Of a DNA stretch of 64,000 nt, positions 7,630 to 15,529 are shown one piece after another. Each line of letters opens with the position of its first letter. The stretch's first letter is position 1. A model generated the notes under the pieces. It saw only the letters and a program-made list of their open reading frames with translations. It was not told the origin of the DNA and did no database searches. Position numbers and translations under genes: made by a program. Source of the DNA: Halopenitus sp041821145 (GTDB lineage Archaea; Halobacteriota; Halobacteria; Halobacteriales; Haloferacaceae); contig NZ_JBGUBC010000011.1 of NCBI RefSeq assembly GCF_041821145.1, positions 35,873 to 99,872 of the forward strand, written 5' to 3'.

Positions 7630-9297
7630 ATGCCGACGGATCCCGATACGGGGTACGACCCCTCGCTTGGCCGGAAGTTCGTATTCGTCACTGGAGGTGT
7701 CATGTCCGGGCTGGGTAAGGGAATCACCGCCGCCAGCACCGGCCGACTCCTTGCGAATGCGGGGTTCGACGTGACTGCAGTGAAGATCGATCCCTATCTG
7801 AACGTCGACGCCGGAACGATGAACCCGTACGAGCACGGCGAAGTGTACGTGCTCAAGGACGGCGGCGAGGTCGATCTGGATCTCGGGAACTACGAGCGGT
7901 TCCTCGGGGTCGACATGACCTCCGATCACAACGTCACGACGGGCAAGACCTACCAGCACGTCATCGAGAACGAACGCGCGGGGGAGTATCTCGGCAAGAC
8001 CGTCCAGATCATCCCGCACGTCACCGACGACATCAAACGCCGGATCCGCGAGGCCGCCGAGGGGACGGACGTCTGTATCGTCGAGATCGGCGGGACGGTC
8101 GGGGACATCGAGTCGATGCCGTTCCTCGAGGCGCTCCGACAGTTCTCCCACGAGGAAGCCGATGAGGACGTTCTCTTTACCCACGTCACGCTCGTTCCCT
8201 ACTCGAAGAACGGCGAACAGAAGACCAAACCCACCCAACACTCGGTCAAGGAGCTGCGGTCGATCGGCCTCCAGCCGGACATCCTCGTTGGCCGGTGTGC
8301 GGACCGGCTCGACCTGGAAGTCAAAGAGAAGATCGCCCTCTTTTGTGACGTCCCGACCGAGGCCGTCTTCTCGAATCCGGACGTCGAGGACGTCTATCAC
8401 GTTCCCCTGATGGTCGAGGACGAGGGACTCGACGAGTACGTGATGTCCCGACTCGACATCGCCGAGGAGGCCCTTCCCAAACCGGAGCGCTCGACGCGAT
8501 GGCGCGATCTCGTTACTCGCGATCGCGACGAGGAGATCGACGTCGCGCTCGTGGGCAAATACGCCCTCGAGGACGCCTACATGTCGATCCACGAGGCCCT
8601 CAAACACGCCGGCATCCACACGGAAACGGAGGTGAACGTGCTGTGGGTCGACGCCGACGAGATGGCCGAAGAACACGAAGAACGGCTCTCCGAGGCCGAC
8701 GGTATCGTCGTTCCTGGTGGGTTCGGCTCCCGCGGGACGGACGGGAAGATCGAAGCGATCCGATACGCCCGCAGAAACGACGTGCCGTTCCTCGGGCTCT
8801 GTCTCGGCTTTCAACTCGCGGTCGTCGAGCACGCCCGCAACGTCCTCGGACTTGAGGACGCCCACTCCGCCGAACTCGATCCGGAGACGTCAGATCCCGT
8901 TATCGATCTCCTCCCCGAACAGTACGAGACCGAGGACATGGGTGGCACGATGCGACTCGGCGCCCACGAGACCGCGATCGAACCGGACACGCTCGCCGCC
9001 GATATTTACGAGGACGACTCCTGTACCGAACGACATCGTCACCGATACGAGGTGAATCCCGAGTACATCGACCGGCTTGAGTCCAACCACCTGCGCTTTT
9101 CGGGACGCGCCGAAAATCGCATGGAGATCCTCGAACGCGAGGACCATCCGTTCTTCTTCGGAACTCAGTACCATCCTGAGTTCCGATCGCGACCGGACCG
9201 GGCGAGTCCGCCGTTCGTGGCGTTCGTCAGGAAGGTTCTCGAGGAGACGCACGAGAAAACGGACGAGACATCCGCCGACGAGGAGGTTACCGCATAA
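7630..9297 (+). CDS. pyrG: CTP synthase
   Basis: PyrG aminates UTP to CTP with ATP and glutamine. The 555 residues cover both halves: an N-terminal synthetase domain (VTGGVMSGLGKG P-loop near residue 21, then KIDPYLNVDAGTMNPYEHGE) and a C-terminal class I glutamine amidotransferase with the nucleophile in GLCLGFQLA and the His/Glu pair in QYHPEF. Length and motifs are standard. A 20-residue polar tail follows the amidotransferase. The stop overlaps the guaAB start by one base (TAATG), so the two nucleotide-synthesis genes share an mRNA. Confidence 0.98.
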   Translation: MPTDPDTGYDPSLGRKFVFVTGGVMSGLGKGITAASTGRLLANAGFDVTAVKIDPYLNVDAGTMNPYEHGEVYVLKDGGEVDLDLGNYERFLGVDMTSDHNVTTGKTYQHVIENERAGEYLGKTVQIIPHVTDDIKRRIREAAEGTDVCIVEIGGTVGDIESMPFLEALRQFSHEEADEDVLFTHVTLVPYSKNGEQKTKPTQHSVKELRSIGLQPDILVGRCADRLDLEVKEKIALFCDVPTEAVFSNPDVEDVYHVPLMVEDEGLDEYVMSRLDIAEEALPKPERSTRWRDLVTRDRDEEIDVALVGKYALEDAYMSIHEALKHAGIHTETEVNVLWVDADEMAEEHEERLSEADGIVVPGGFGSRGTDGKIEAIRYARRNDVPFLGLCLGFQLAVVEHARNVLGLEDAHSAELDPETSDPVIDLLPEQYETEDMGGTMRLGAHETAIEPDTLAADIYEDDSCTERHRHRYEVNPEYIDRLESNHLRFSGRAENRMEILEREDHPFFFGTQYHPEFRSRPDRASPPFVAFVRKVLEETHEKTDETSADEEVTA

Positions 9298-10214
9298 TGG
9301 TTGCTACCGACGAATTCATCGAAGAAGCGGTTGAACGGATCGGCGAACAGATCGGCGACTCAAACGCGATTATCGCCCTCTCCGGCGGTGTCGACTCCTC
9401 GGTGGCGGCAACGCTCGCCTACGAGGCCGTCGGCGACCAGCTCACTCCGGTGTACGTCGACACGGGGTTGATGCGCAAAGGAGAGACCGAGGAGATCCGA
9501 GAGACGTTCTCGTTCATGGACTCGCTGCGGGTGATCGAGGCGGCCGACCGCTACTTCGATCGGCTGGAGGGCGTCACCGATCCCGAGCGAAAACGCGAGG
9601 TCATCGGCGATCAGTTCATCCGCGAGTTCGAACGCGAGGCGCGAGACGTGGACGCCGATGTCCTCGTCCAGGGGACGATCTACCCCGACCGGATCGAAAG
9701 CGAGGGTGGGATCAAATCCCACCACAACGTCGGCGGACTTCCGGAGGTGATCGACTTCGAGACCATCGTCGAGCCGGTTCGTGACCTGTACAAAGACGAG
9801 GTCCGCGAGGTTGCGCGCGAACTCGGACTCGAGGAGATCATCTCGGAGCGAATGCCCTTCCCCGGCCCCGGACTCGCCGTCCGGGTCGTCGGCGAGGTCA
9901 CCCCCGAGAAGGCCGACGTCGCCCGCGAGGCGTGTCACGTCGTCGAGGACGAACTCGAGGAGTACGACCCGTGGCAGGCGTTCGCCGCCGTCGTCGGGAA
10001 GGGGACCGGCGTGAAAGGCGATAACCGCGTCCACGGGTGGATCGTCGCCGTTCGCTCCGTCGAGAGCCGCGACGGGATGACCGCGCGCGCCCAGGAGATC
10101 GACTGGAACACCCTTCAACGCATCCAGAGCCGCATCACCGGCGAGAACGAAGACGTCGCCCGCGTGGTCTATGACGTGACCCACAAGCCGCCGGCGACGA
10201 TCGAGTACGAGTGA
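9297..10214 (+). CDS. guaAB: GMP synthase subunit B (ATP pyrophosphatase)
   Basis: The synthetase half of GMP synthase, which adenylates XMP and adds ammonia to give GMP. At 305 residues it has only the ATP-PPase domain (LSGGVDSSVAA near residue 28) and the C-terminal dimerisation domain (PFPGPGLAVRV, ending KPPATIEYE). The glutaminase half is a separate gene in archaea and is not in this window. Second gene of the pyrG operon, followed 4 nt later by the DUF7126 gene. Confidence 0.97.
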   Translation: MVATDEFIEEAVERIGEQIGDSNAIIALSGGVDSSVAATLAYEAVGDQLTPVYVDTGLMRKGETEEIRETFSFMDSLRVIEAADRYFDRLEGVTDPERKREVIGDQFIREFEREARDVDADVLVQGTIYPDRIESEGGIKSHHNVGGLPEVIDFETIVEPVRDLYKDEVREVARELGLEEIISERMPFPGPGLAVRVVGEVTPEKADVAREACHVVEDELEEYDPWQAFAAVVGKGTGVKGDNRVHGWIVAVRSVESRDGMTARAQEIDWNTLQRIQSRITGENEDVARVVYDVTHKPPATIEYE

Positions 10215-10218
10215 TTTG

Positions 10219-10560
10219 ATGGTCGTCGTCGTACCCCTCGTCATCGTCGCAGGCCCGGACGAACACGATATCGGCGAGGCGTTCGACGCCCGCGGTGCCG
10301 AGGTCCGTCGGATACGGGACGTCGTCTCCGCCGACACGCTCCAAGATGCAGGCATCGAGAACGCCGATATCCTCGTGATCACGGACATCGACGAGGCGAC
10401 CGGGATCGCGGTCGCCAAGGAGTTGAATCCTGAGGTCAGAGCCGTCGCCTACGCCGACCGGTCGCTCCCGGAGTTCCTCTCGGGCGTCGCCGACCTCGCG
10501 ATCGATCCCGACCTGATGGACCCGGAGGTAGTCGCGGAAGAATTCCTCAACCGGAAATAG
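10219..10560 (+). CDS. DUF7126-type small nucleotide-binding-like protein
   Basis: A 113-residue protein with alternating beta strands and helices (VVVVPLVIVAGPDEHDIGEAF, ADILVITDIDEATGIAVAKEL), resembling the first half of a TrkA-N/Rossmann domain but without the full GxGxxG loop. It is a small haloarchaeal family often found next to guaAB; its function is unknown. The ATG is preferred over a TTG one codon earlier. It follows guaAB by 4 nt and is probably the last gene of the pyrG operon. Confidence 0.8.
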   Translation: MVVVVPLVIVAGPDEHDIGEAFDARGAEVRRIRDVVSADTLQDAGIENADILVITDIDEATGIAVAKELNPEVRAVAYADRSLPEFLSGVADLAIDPDLMDPEVVAEEFLNRK

Positions 10561-10575
10561 CCGTTCCCGTCCGCC

Positions 10576-11163
10576 TCACCCGTTCTCAAGGGTCTCGACG
10601 TCCACACCAAGCACTGCAAAGGCCTCCTCAATGTCGCCCTCGAACTTCGAAAGTAACTCGCGAGCGTCGCTTCTCGTCGTGTCGGAGATGGGAACGTGAA
10701 CCATACCCGCCCCGGGCTGACCGTAGACCACGCTCGAGCCGAGCGGCGCGGCGGCGATCGCCGGTAGCGCGGCCAGATCCTCCTCGCCGTCGACTTCGAT
10801 GACCGTCCGGTCCGAATGGTCGATCGCCTCCCGCAACGCGACGAGTAGGTCCCGTGAGAGTTCACCTGGCGGATTCTCGACTGCGATCCGGGTCTCGCCG
10901 ATCCCGGTGAGGGCCCGACGGATCTCGGCTTCGACCGCCTCTCGCTCCGTCCGGCCGTCGATGAGGGCGACGTCGGGCTCCCGTCCCGCCATGTGGAGGT
11001 GGTATGTGACGACGTCGCCGACGGCGATGAGCGGCGCAGTCGCTCCCTCGGCATGTTCCACGCGCGTTTCGGCGACACGCTCGAGAAGGTCGTCGACGTC
11101 CGTCGTCACCGAACCAAGCGGCTCTTTGAACGCCGAACGGAGTTCCGTGGGGAGTCGTAACAT
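10576..11163 (-). CDS. GTP-dependent dephospho-CoA kinase (DUF359)
   Basis: Catalyses the last step of CoA synthesis in archaea, phosphorylating dephospho-CoA with GTP instead of ATP. The 195 residues show family motifs: LRLPTELRSAFKEPLG at the N-terminus, IAVGDVVT, ALIDGRTER and VENPPGELS. It is the last gene of the minus-strand run aIF2-gamma, PIN, rpoE', spt4, DPCK, 88 nt after spt4. Together with ilvD and panB in this window it belongs to the CoA supply route. Confidence 0.92.
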   Translation of the reverse strand: MLRLPTELRSAFKEPLGSVTTDVDDLLERVAETRVEHAEGATAPLIAVGDVVTYHLHMAGREPDVALIDGRTEREAVEAEIRRALTGIGETRIAVENPPGELSRDLLVALREAIDHSDRTVIEVDGEEDLAALPAIAAAPLGSSVVYGQPGAGMVHVPISDTTRSDARELLSKFEGDIEEAFAVLGVDVETLENG

Positions 11164-11251
11164 GGCGAGATGGATCGATCACGCCGGTGTGCCGCAATGG
11201 GCACCGTTGTGTGTCGACATGGCTCCGGATACTGCGACGTGTCGCGATCGG

Positions 11252-11449
11252 CTATCGAACCTTCAGTGCGTAGGATCCGGCTTCGGTGATGTTCATTTCC
11301 TCTGCGATCTGGCTGTCCTCCGGGTGGTTAATGATCACGTATCCCGCCCAATCCTCGGTCAGTGAGGAGGATCCACAGAGCGTACACGTCTGTGAGTCGG
11401 GGTCGTTAACGTAGTGACACTCCCGACAGGCGAGACGATCCTCGGCCAT
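11252..11449 (-). CDS. spt4: Transcription elongation factor Spt4 (RNA polymerase subunit E'')
   Basis: A 65-residue zinc protein with CRECH and CTLCG cysteine pairs near residues 8-11 and 22-25, followed by the Spt5-contact region WAGYVIINHPEDSQIAEEM. Spt4 pairs with the Spt5 NGN domain to keep RNA polymerase processive. Its ATG overlaps the rpoE' stop by one base (TGATG). Confidence 0.95.
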   Translation of the reverse strand: MAEDRLACRECHYVNDPDSQTCTLCGSSSLTEDWAGYVIINHPEDSQIAEEMNITEAGSYALKVR

Positions 11450-12033
11450 CAGTCCTCCTCCACGACGCCTTCACTCTGCTGTTCGCGGCGTCGCTTTTCG
11501 GAGTCGAGCCACTCGTGTTTGCCCAGCCCTGGCTGTTTGGCGGTGAGTCCGATCTTCGAGTCACGGGGATTGCGCTCGTCGATGCTCTTTGTGACGATCC
11601 GGACGCGTACGGCGTCGTCGACGCCGAGCGTCTTATCGGAGTCCGAGGAGGCCAACTGCTGGTTGGCCGCGTCGAAGTTGAGGTATTCGTCAGTGATCTG
11701 GGAGACGTGCAACAGTCCGTCAACCGGGCCGATGCCGACGAAGGCACCGAACTCGACCGTCTCGACGACGGTCCCGTCGACGACTTCCTGCATTCCGGGA
11801 TCGTAGGTGAGTGCGTCGAATTCGACGTCGTAATAGACGCCGGGGCGATTGGGCAACACCGCGCCATCGCCGATGTCGTGTACGTCGATGACGCTCACGA
11901 CGCTGCCGACATCCTCATCCATTCGTCCCTCCAGTTTGTCCTGCAACAAGGCTTTCACCCGGTTCTCGGACACGTCCGCCAGGTGTTTCGGCGGTACTTC
12001 GACCGTATCTGTGAGTCGTACTCGCTTGTACAT
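11449..12033 (-). CDS. rpoE1: RNA polymerase subunit E' (Rpo7)
   Basis: A 194-residue subunit of the RNA polymerase stalk that binds exiting RNA with Rpo4. The N-terminal RNP-like tip domain (MYKRVRLTDTVEVPPKHL) is followed by an S1/OB domain near residues 82-160 (VVDGTVVETVEFGAFVGIGP) and an acidic, charged tail. Seven nt downstream of the PIN gene and overlapping spt4 by one base. Confidence 0.96.
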   Translation of the reverse strand: MYKRVRLTDTVEVPPKHLADVSENRVKALLQDKLEGRMDEDVGSVVSVIDVHDIGDGAVLPNRPGVYYDVEFDALTYDPGMQEVVDGTVVETVEFGAFVGIGPVDGLLHVSQITDEYLNFDAANQQLASSDSDKTLGVDDAVRVRIVTKSIDERNPRDSKIGLTAKQPGLGKHEWLDSEKRRREQQSEGVVEED

Positions 12034-12040
12034 GCGTTCG

Positions 12041-12535
12041 CTATGGTTCCCTTATCGCCAGTGCGTTCTGCCCCCTTAAACCGATTACTGGTACGTTCCG
12101 GGCCAGGATTCGGTCCGTGAGGGTTCGATCGTTCGTGACGACGTACTCGACTGCGCCCCGTTCGGCGAGGGCAACGAGTACGTCGTCAGCGTATTCGTTC
12201 GTCGATCCGCTCGATTCCTCCCGCGTTCCGTTCGCCGCGTCCGTGTCGATCAGGTCGGCCCGTTGGGCCAGATCGGCGCCAACGTTCGCGGCGGCCGCTT
12301 CCGTCCCACCGCCGTCGGCGAGCCGATCGAGTTCGGCTCGAACGGCCGCCGGGACGACCGCCCGATACTCGCCCAGGAGCCGATCGAGTTCCTCGAAGAG
12401 GCGAACGTTTGCTTCCACGGGCGCCATCAACGCGCTCGTGTCCAACGCGACGACCGGAGCGGCCGAATCGCGGTCCGCAGTTCGGCTGCCGGTCGCGTTC
12501 CCGTTCGCTTCGTGCCGCGACGAGTTCCCGAACAC
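12041..12535 (-). CDS. PIN-domain nuclease (Fcf1/VapC-like)
   Basis: Residues about 27-164 form a PIN domain: ALDTSALM at the first strand, a central AELDRL Glu/Asp region, ADDVLVALAE and VTNDRTLTDRILA with the C-terminal acidic residues. The four metal-binding acidic positions appear intact. The Gly/Ser/Asp-rich linker in the middle and the first 25 polar residues are haloarchaeal additions. It starts 1 nt after the aIF2-gamma stop and precedes rpoE', a conserved archaeal position that argues for rRNA or RNA maturation and not for a toxin; no antitoxin gene is adjacent. The upstream start (MFGNSSRHEAN) is kept but a later start is possible. Confidence 0.85.
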   Translation of the reverse strand: MFGNSSRHEANGNATGSRTADRDSAAPVVALDTSALMAPVEANVRLFEELDRLLGEYRAVVPAAVRAELDRLADGGGTEAAAANVGADLAQRADLIDTDAANGTREESSGSTNEYADDVLVALAERGAVEYVVTNDRTLTDRILARNVPVIGLRGQNALAIREP

Positions 12536-12536
12536 G

Positions 12537-13760
12537 CTATTTCAGCGTCCCGACGCCGATGAGTCGCCAGCGCGCACCGACACGGCGGTTGATGGCGATC
12601 TGGACGCCCACCTCTGCACAGACGGGGCGTTTGAGACTCACCTCACACTCCCCGTCTCTCGCGCTCGTGACGGACCCGACCGTGGTGGCGGTGCCGACGG
12701 TGAGCATCAGCGGCTCGCCGGTGGAGATCTCCTCGATCTCTCCTTCGCCGACGATCCGATCGAGGAGATCGACGCCCATCTCGAAGGAGTCGCGCGTCGG
12801 CGGGAGCGCCCCCGGTTCCCCGGCGACCTGCCCCGCGAGCGCGTCGCCTTTCGTGAGACTCGGATCGAGCCCGGTTCCCACGCCGAGAAGGCCGCCCGGA
12901 CGGGCGGTTTCAACCTGTTCACCGCCGGCTTGTAACGACCGGATCGTCGTCGTCAGCGGTTTCCACTCGGTTCGTCCCTCCTCGTCGATCTCCCGGCCCG
13001 GCCGGATCTCGAGATCGTCTCCGACCTCGAATTCGCCCTCGACGAGCGAGCCGCCGACGACGCCACCCTGGAGTTCCTCGAAGGTCGAGCCCGGACGATT
13101 GATGTCGAACGAGCGCGCGGCGTACATCTGGGCGGGCGCATTGGAATCGCGATCGGGGGTCGGGATCTCCTCTTCGATCGCCTGAATCAGCAGATCGAGG
13201 TTGACCTCCTGTTGGGCAGAGACGGGGACGATCGGTGCGCCCTCCGCGACGGTTCCCTCGACGAAGTCTCGGATCTGCTCGTGGTTGTCGATCGCGCGAT
13301 CGCGGTCGACCAGATCGACTTTGTTCTGGGCGATGACGATGTCGTCGATCCCGATGATGTCGAGCGCCATCAGGTGCTCTTCGGTCTGTGCCTGCGGGAC
13401 GTCCTCGGTCGCGCTCACGACGAGGACGGCGCCGTCCATGATCGCGGCGCCCGAGAGCATCGTCGCCATCAGCGTCTCGTGGCCCGGGGCGTCGACGAAC
13501 GAGACCGTTCGTCGAGCCTCACTTTCAGTACCGTCGGGACATTCCTCCTCGACGGTGTATCGTTCCGGCTCCTCGAGGCCCGGGCAGTCGCGGAACGTGG
13601 CGTCCGCGTAGCCGAGCCGAATGGAGATGCCGCGTTTCATCTCCTCGGAGTGTTGGTCCGTCCACGATCCCGACAACGCCTGGACGAGCGTCGTCTTCCC
13701 GTGGTCGACGTGGCCGACGAGTCCGATGTTCACCTCCGGTTGTGTGTAGTCTTTTGTCAC
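12537..13760 (-). CDS. eif2g: Translation initiation factor aIF2 gamma subunit
   Basis: The GTPase subunit of aIF2, which brings Met-tRNAi to the small ribosomal subunit. Of 407 residues, the G domain has GHVDHGKTTL near residue 14, DAPGHE (G3) and NKVDLVD (G4); the two beta-barrel domains follow. The region between G1 and G3 that carries a zinc knuckle in other archaea keeps only two cysteines (DCPGL and EECPDG). The start is GTG (MTKDYTQPEVN): AAAGGAGG lies 6 nt upstream on the minus strand, whereas a reading from the farther ATG at 13850 would need 30 unrelated residues. First gene of the operon ending in DPCK. Confidence 0.96.
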   Translation of the reverse strand: MTKDYTQPEVNIGLVGHVDHGKTTLVQALSGSWTDQHSEEMKRGISIRLGYADATFRDCPGLEEPERYTVEEECPDGTESEARRTVSFVDAPGHETLMATMLSGAAIMDGAVLVVSATEDVPQAQTEEHLMALDIIGIDDIVIAQNKVDLVDRDRAIDNHEQIRDFVEGTVAEGAPIVPVSAQQEVNLDLLIQAIEEEIPTPDRDSNAPAQMYAARSFDINRPGSTFEELQGGVVGGSLVEGEFEVGDDLEIRPGREIDEEGRTEWKPLTTTIRSLQAGGEQVETARPGGLLGVGTGLDPSLTKGDALAGQVAGEPGALPPTRDSFEMGVDLLDRIVGEGEIEEISTGEPLMLTVGTATTVGSVTSARDGECEVSLKRPVCAEVGVQIAINRRVGARWRLIGVGTLK

Positions 13761-13766
13761 CGTAAA

Positions 13767-13774
13767 CCTCCTTT
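13767..13774 (-). promoter_or_regulatory. Shine-Dalgarno AAAGGAGG deciding the aIF2-gamma start
   Basis: Minus-strand AAAGGAGG, 6 nt before the GTG at 13760. It is one of only a few strong ribosome-binding sites at the head of a transcription unit in the window. Confidence 0.8.
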
Positions 13775-13809
13775 GGGAGTAATCTTGTGCGGAATTCGCT
13801 CCGTGCGAG

Positions 13810-13819
13810 TGATAAAGTT
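13810..13819 (-). promoter_or_regulatory. Candidate TATA box of the aIF2-gamma operon
   Basis: Minus-strand aactttatca, about 55 nt before the GTG start. A transcript from here would carry a leader of roughly 25-30 nt containing the Shine-Dalgarno sequence. Confidence 0.5.
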
Positions 13820-13902
13820 GCTGTTCTCCGGACGGACGGTGTGGGAACAACCGACACCCACAACGGTGCTAGACGGGAGCGAAACCCCGGTTTTAGCCTG
13901 TG

Positions 13903-14110
13903 TTACTCCCAGCCAGCGGGGTCGACGGCCCGACCGACAAAGAGCACGACGCCGGTCGGCCGATCGCGGATCGCGAACAGGAACGGACGGTCGGCGATGA
14001 ACTCGAAGGGGTCCATCGGCGCTGAGTCGGCTCGGATCACGACCCCAGTCGCGGCGGAGACGACCTGAATCGACGGATTCCGTGGGTCGAATGGCAGCTC
14101 CGAGCGACGC
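13903..14110 (-). pseudogene. Serpin remnant (C-terminal end only)
   Basis: The minus strand encodes, up to a TAA at 13903, about 50 residues that match the C-terminus of a serpin. The end of the reactive-centre hinge reads AATGVVIRADSAP, then comes the serpin signature FIADRPFLFAI and the final strand TGVVLFVGRAVDP. The other 300-plus residues of a serpin are missing: upstream the frame loses similarity near 14090 and runs into the DUF5809 gene. No start codon in a plausible place was found. It looks like the remains of a deleted serpin (serine protease inhibitor) gene, not an active short gene. Confidence 0.8.
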
Positions 14111-14125
14111 TCCGTCCGAGGGCGT

Positions 14126-14563
14126 TCACTCGTCGGTACGGAGCCGTTCGTGATAGATCCGGCCGAACGCGTTCCGCCGGAGGGTACCGATCGCGGCCTC
14201 CGTCTCCTCCTGGAACGTCGCCGCGATTACCCTCTCCGCGAACGGTGCGGCGTGCCAGACGATCCCGTCGACGTGTTCGGAGCCGAGCAGCTCGACGTCG
14301 TCCTCGTCGTATCTGTCTCGCGCGTCGAGCCACTCCTCGAAGGCCGACCGATCGCCCACATGGACTCGAAGCATGGATGCGAACAGCGCGTCACGGGCGG
14401 TTTCGACCACCTCGCCGGTGACGCGATCGGCATACTCGTCAGCGTCGAAGGACATCGCTTTCGCAGTCTCGCGAACGACCACCTTCGCGGCCGGTCCAGC
14501 CTCGGCGTACTGCGTGCGTGCCTCCGCCACCGTCTCCGGCGCGAACGCTCCCCGCGTGTTCAT
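14126..14563 (-). CDS. DUF5809-type protein
   Basis: A 145-residue soluble protein beginning MNTRGAFAPETVAEARTQY, largely helical and acidic, with WHAAPFAERVIAATFQEE near residue 100. This is a haloarchaeal family of unknown function, here directly downstream of a DUF5810 gene on the same strand. The ATG at 14563 is preferred over a GTG two codons earlier because a TATA-like element lies 25 nt upstream of it. Confidence 0.8.
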   Translation of the reverse strand: MNTRGAFAPETVAEARTQYAEAGPAAKVVVRETAKAMSFDADEYADRVTGEVVETARDALFASMLRVHVGDRSAFEEWLDARDRYDEDDVELLGSEHVDGIVWHAAPFAERVIAATFQEETEAAIGTLRRNAFGRIYHERLRTDE

Positions 14564-14582
14564 GGACACACGTACGCGTAAC

Positions 14583-14592
14583 GTTCAAAAGG
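14583..14592 (-). promoter_or_regulatory. TATA-like element of the DUF5809 gene
   Basis: Minus-strand ccttttgaac centred about 25 nt before the ATG at 14563. It overlaps the last codons of the upstream DUF5810 gene. Confidence 0.45.
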
Positions 14593-15070
14593 ACGTTCCG
14601 TTTTCGCCGTCTTCCTCATCCACAGCCTCCTCGTCTTTCCCGTCCGCGTCCGTCCGCGTTTGACGGGCCAACTCCCGAGCCTTCTCGATCGCCGCCCGAG
14701 TCTCGGCGTCGGGAGCCGACGCGCCTGGACCGCCCGTACCGGTGGCGTCGACGTCCCGGCCGTGGCCGTGGTCGTGATCGTGATCATGACTCCGGTCGTG
14801 GCCCCGATCCGGAACGCCCTCCACGTCCGGTCGCCCGCGATCGTGATCGTGGACAGTATCCTCGAACACCTCCTGGTACTCGGCCGTCGTCGCGTACTCG
14901 GTCACCTCGGCAGCCAGTTCCGCCGGCTCCCGACGTGACCACTCCGGGGCGTGCTCCTCGAGCCACTCCTCGTGGTCGTCGCCGTGTAACATCGCCGTGA
15001 ACGCGAGGTGGTGTGCCAGATGTTCGCCGTCACGCTGGGGCACCTCACAGACCGGACACGCATATCCCAT
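14585..15070 (-). CDS. DUF5810-type zinc-finger-like protein with His-rich segment
   Basis: A 161-residue protein starting MGYACPVCEVPQRDGEHLAHHLAF, a CxxC...HxxxH pattern that should bind zinc. A long acidic/helical part follows, then a striking HDHDHDHGHGRD run near residue 100 that could bind further metal, and a charged C-terminus. Family function unknown. The ATG at 15070 is chosen because the finger begins immediately after it and a TATA-like element is 28 nt upstream; a longer frame exists but the extra 19 residues look non-coding. Paired with DUF5809 14 nt downstream. Confidence 0.8.
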   Translation of the reverse strand: MGYACPVCEVPQRDGEHLAHHLAFTAMLHGDDHEEWLEEHAPEWSRREPAELAAEVTEYATTAEYQEVFEDTVHDHDRGRPDVEGVPDRGHDRSHDHDHDHGHGRDVDATGTGGPGASAPDAETRAAIEKARELARQTRTDADGKDEEAVDEEDGENGTSF

Positions 15071-15093
15071 CGGTAACGACTCGGGGAGTCGGG

Positions 15094-15104
15094 GATTTGA
15101 AAGC
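15094..15104 (-). promoter_or_regulatory. TATA-like element of the DUF5810 gene
   Basis: Minus-strand gctttcaaatc centred about 28 nt before the ATG at 15070. Confidence 0.45.
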
Positions 15105-15148
15105 GTCGTCGAAGAACCGACCGGCACGTCCGATCCCGGGCCGAAGAA

Positions 15149-15403
15149 CTACTCCGAGATGGGGTCGGTATCCCCGGCGTGGTATCGTTCGCTCCCGCGC
15201 TCCGTGACCCGGTAGACGACCTCGTCGCTGACGGGCTCGACGAGTCCCGACTCCGTGAGTGTCTCGAGTCGTCGTTCGACGTGTGCCACATGCAGGCCGG
15301 TGTTGCCCGCGATCAGCGCGGGATAGTCCGCACCGGACTCGAGGAGGTATCTAAGCACCCGCTCGTCGGTCCGATCGAGATCACGACACCGGCTTGCGGC
15401 CAT
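15149..15403 (-). CDS. Small winged-helix DNA-binding protein
   Basis: An 84-residue single-domain regulator. RTDERVLRYLLESG, then NTGLHVAHVERRLETLTESGLV, form the helix-turn-helix and recognition helix, and VVYRVTERGSERY forms the wing; this is the PhiH1-repressor/DUF2250 style common in haloarchaea. A near-consensus TATA box is 27 nt before the ATG. Just downstream of the TATA, the region around the start site holds short inverted motifs (gtaacgtgtgacac), which may allow autoregulation. Targets unknown. Confidence 0.85.
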   Translation of the reverse strand: MAASRCRDLDRTDERVLRYLLESGADYPALIAGNTGLHVAHVERRLETLTESGLVEPVSDEVVYRVTERGSERYHAGDTDPISE

Positions 15404-15424
15404 ACTGTGTCACACGTTACCATA

Positions 15425-15433
15425 CCTTATATA
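15425..15433 (-). promoter_or_regulatory. TATA box of the winged-helix gene
   Basis: Minus-strand tatataagg centred 27 nt before the ATG at 15403, the best TATA match in this part of the window. Confidence 0.7.
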
Positions 15434-15529
15434 CCTATTGGTTGGTTATACGGAGGGTCACTTTCGACGCCTAGTGATCGCTTATACGCGACGTTCTTGA
15501 CGTGTTGAGAGTCCACGACGACCCGGTCC

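Noticed and set aside
7603..8865. 420-codon minus-strand frame opposite pyrG
   Set aside because: Antisense to a clear CTP synthase; composition is the mirror of its codons and no motif is visible.
12041..12535. PIN protein as a VapC toxin of a toxin-antitoxin pair
   Set aside because: No antitoxin-sized gene adjoins it; neighbours are core transcription and translation genes.
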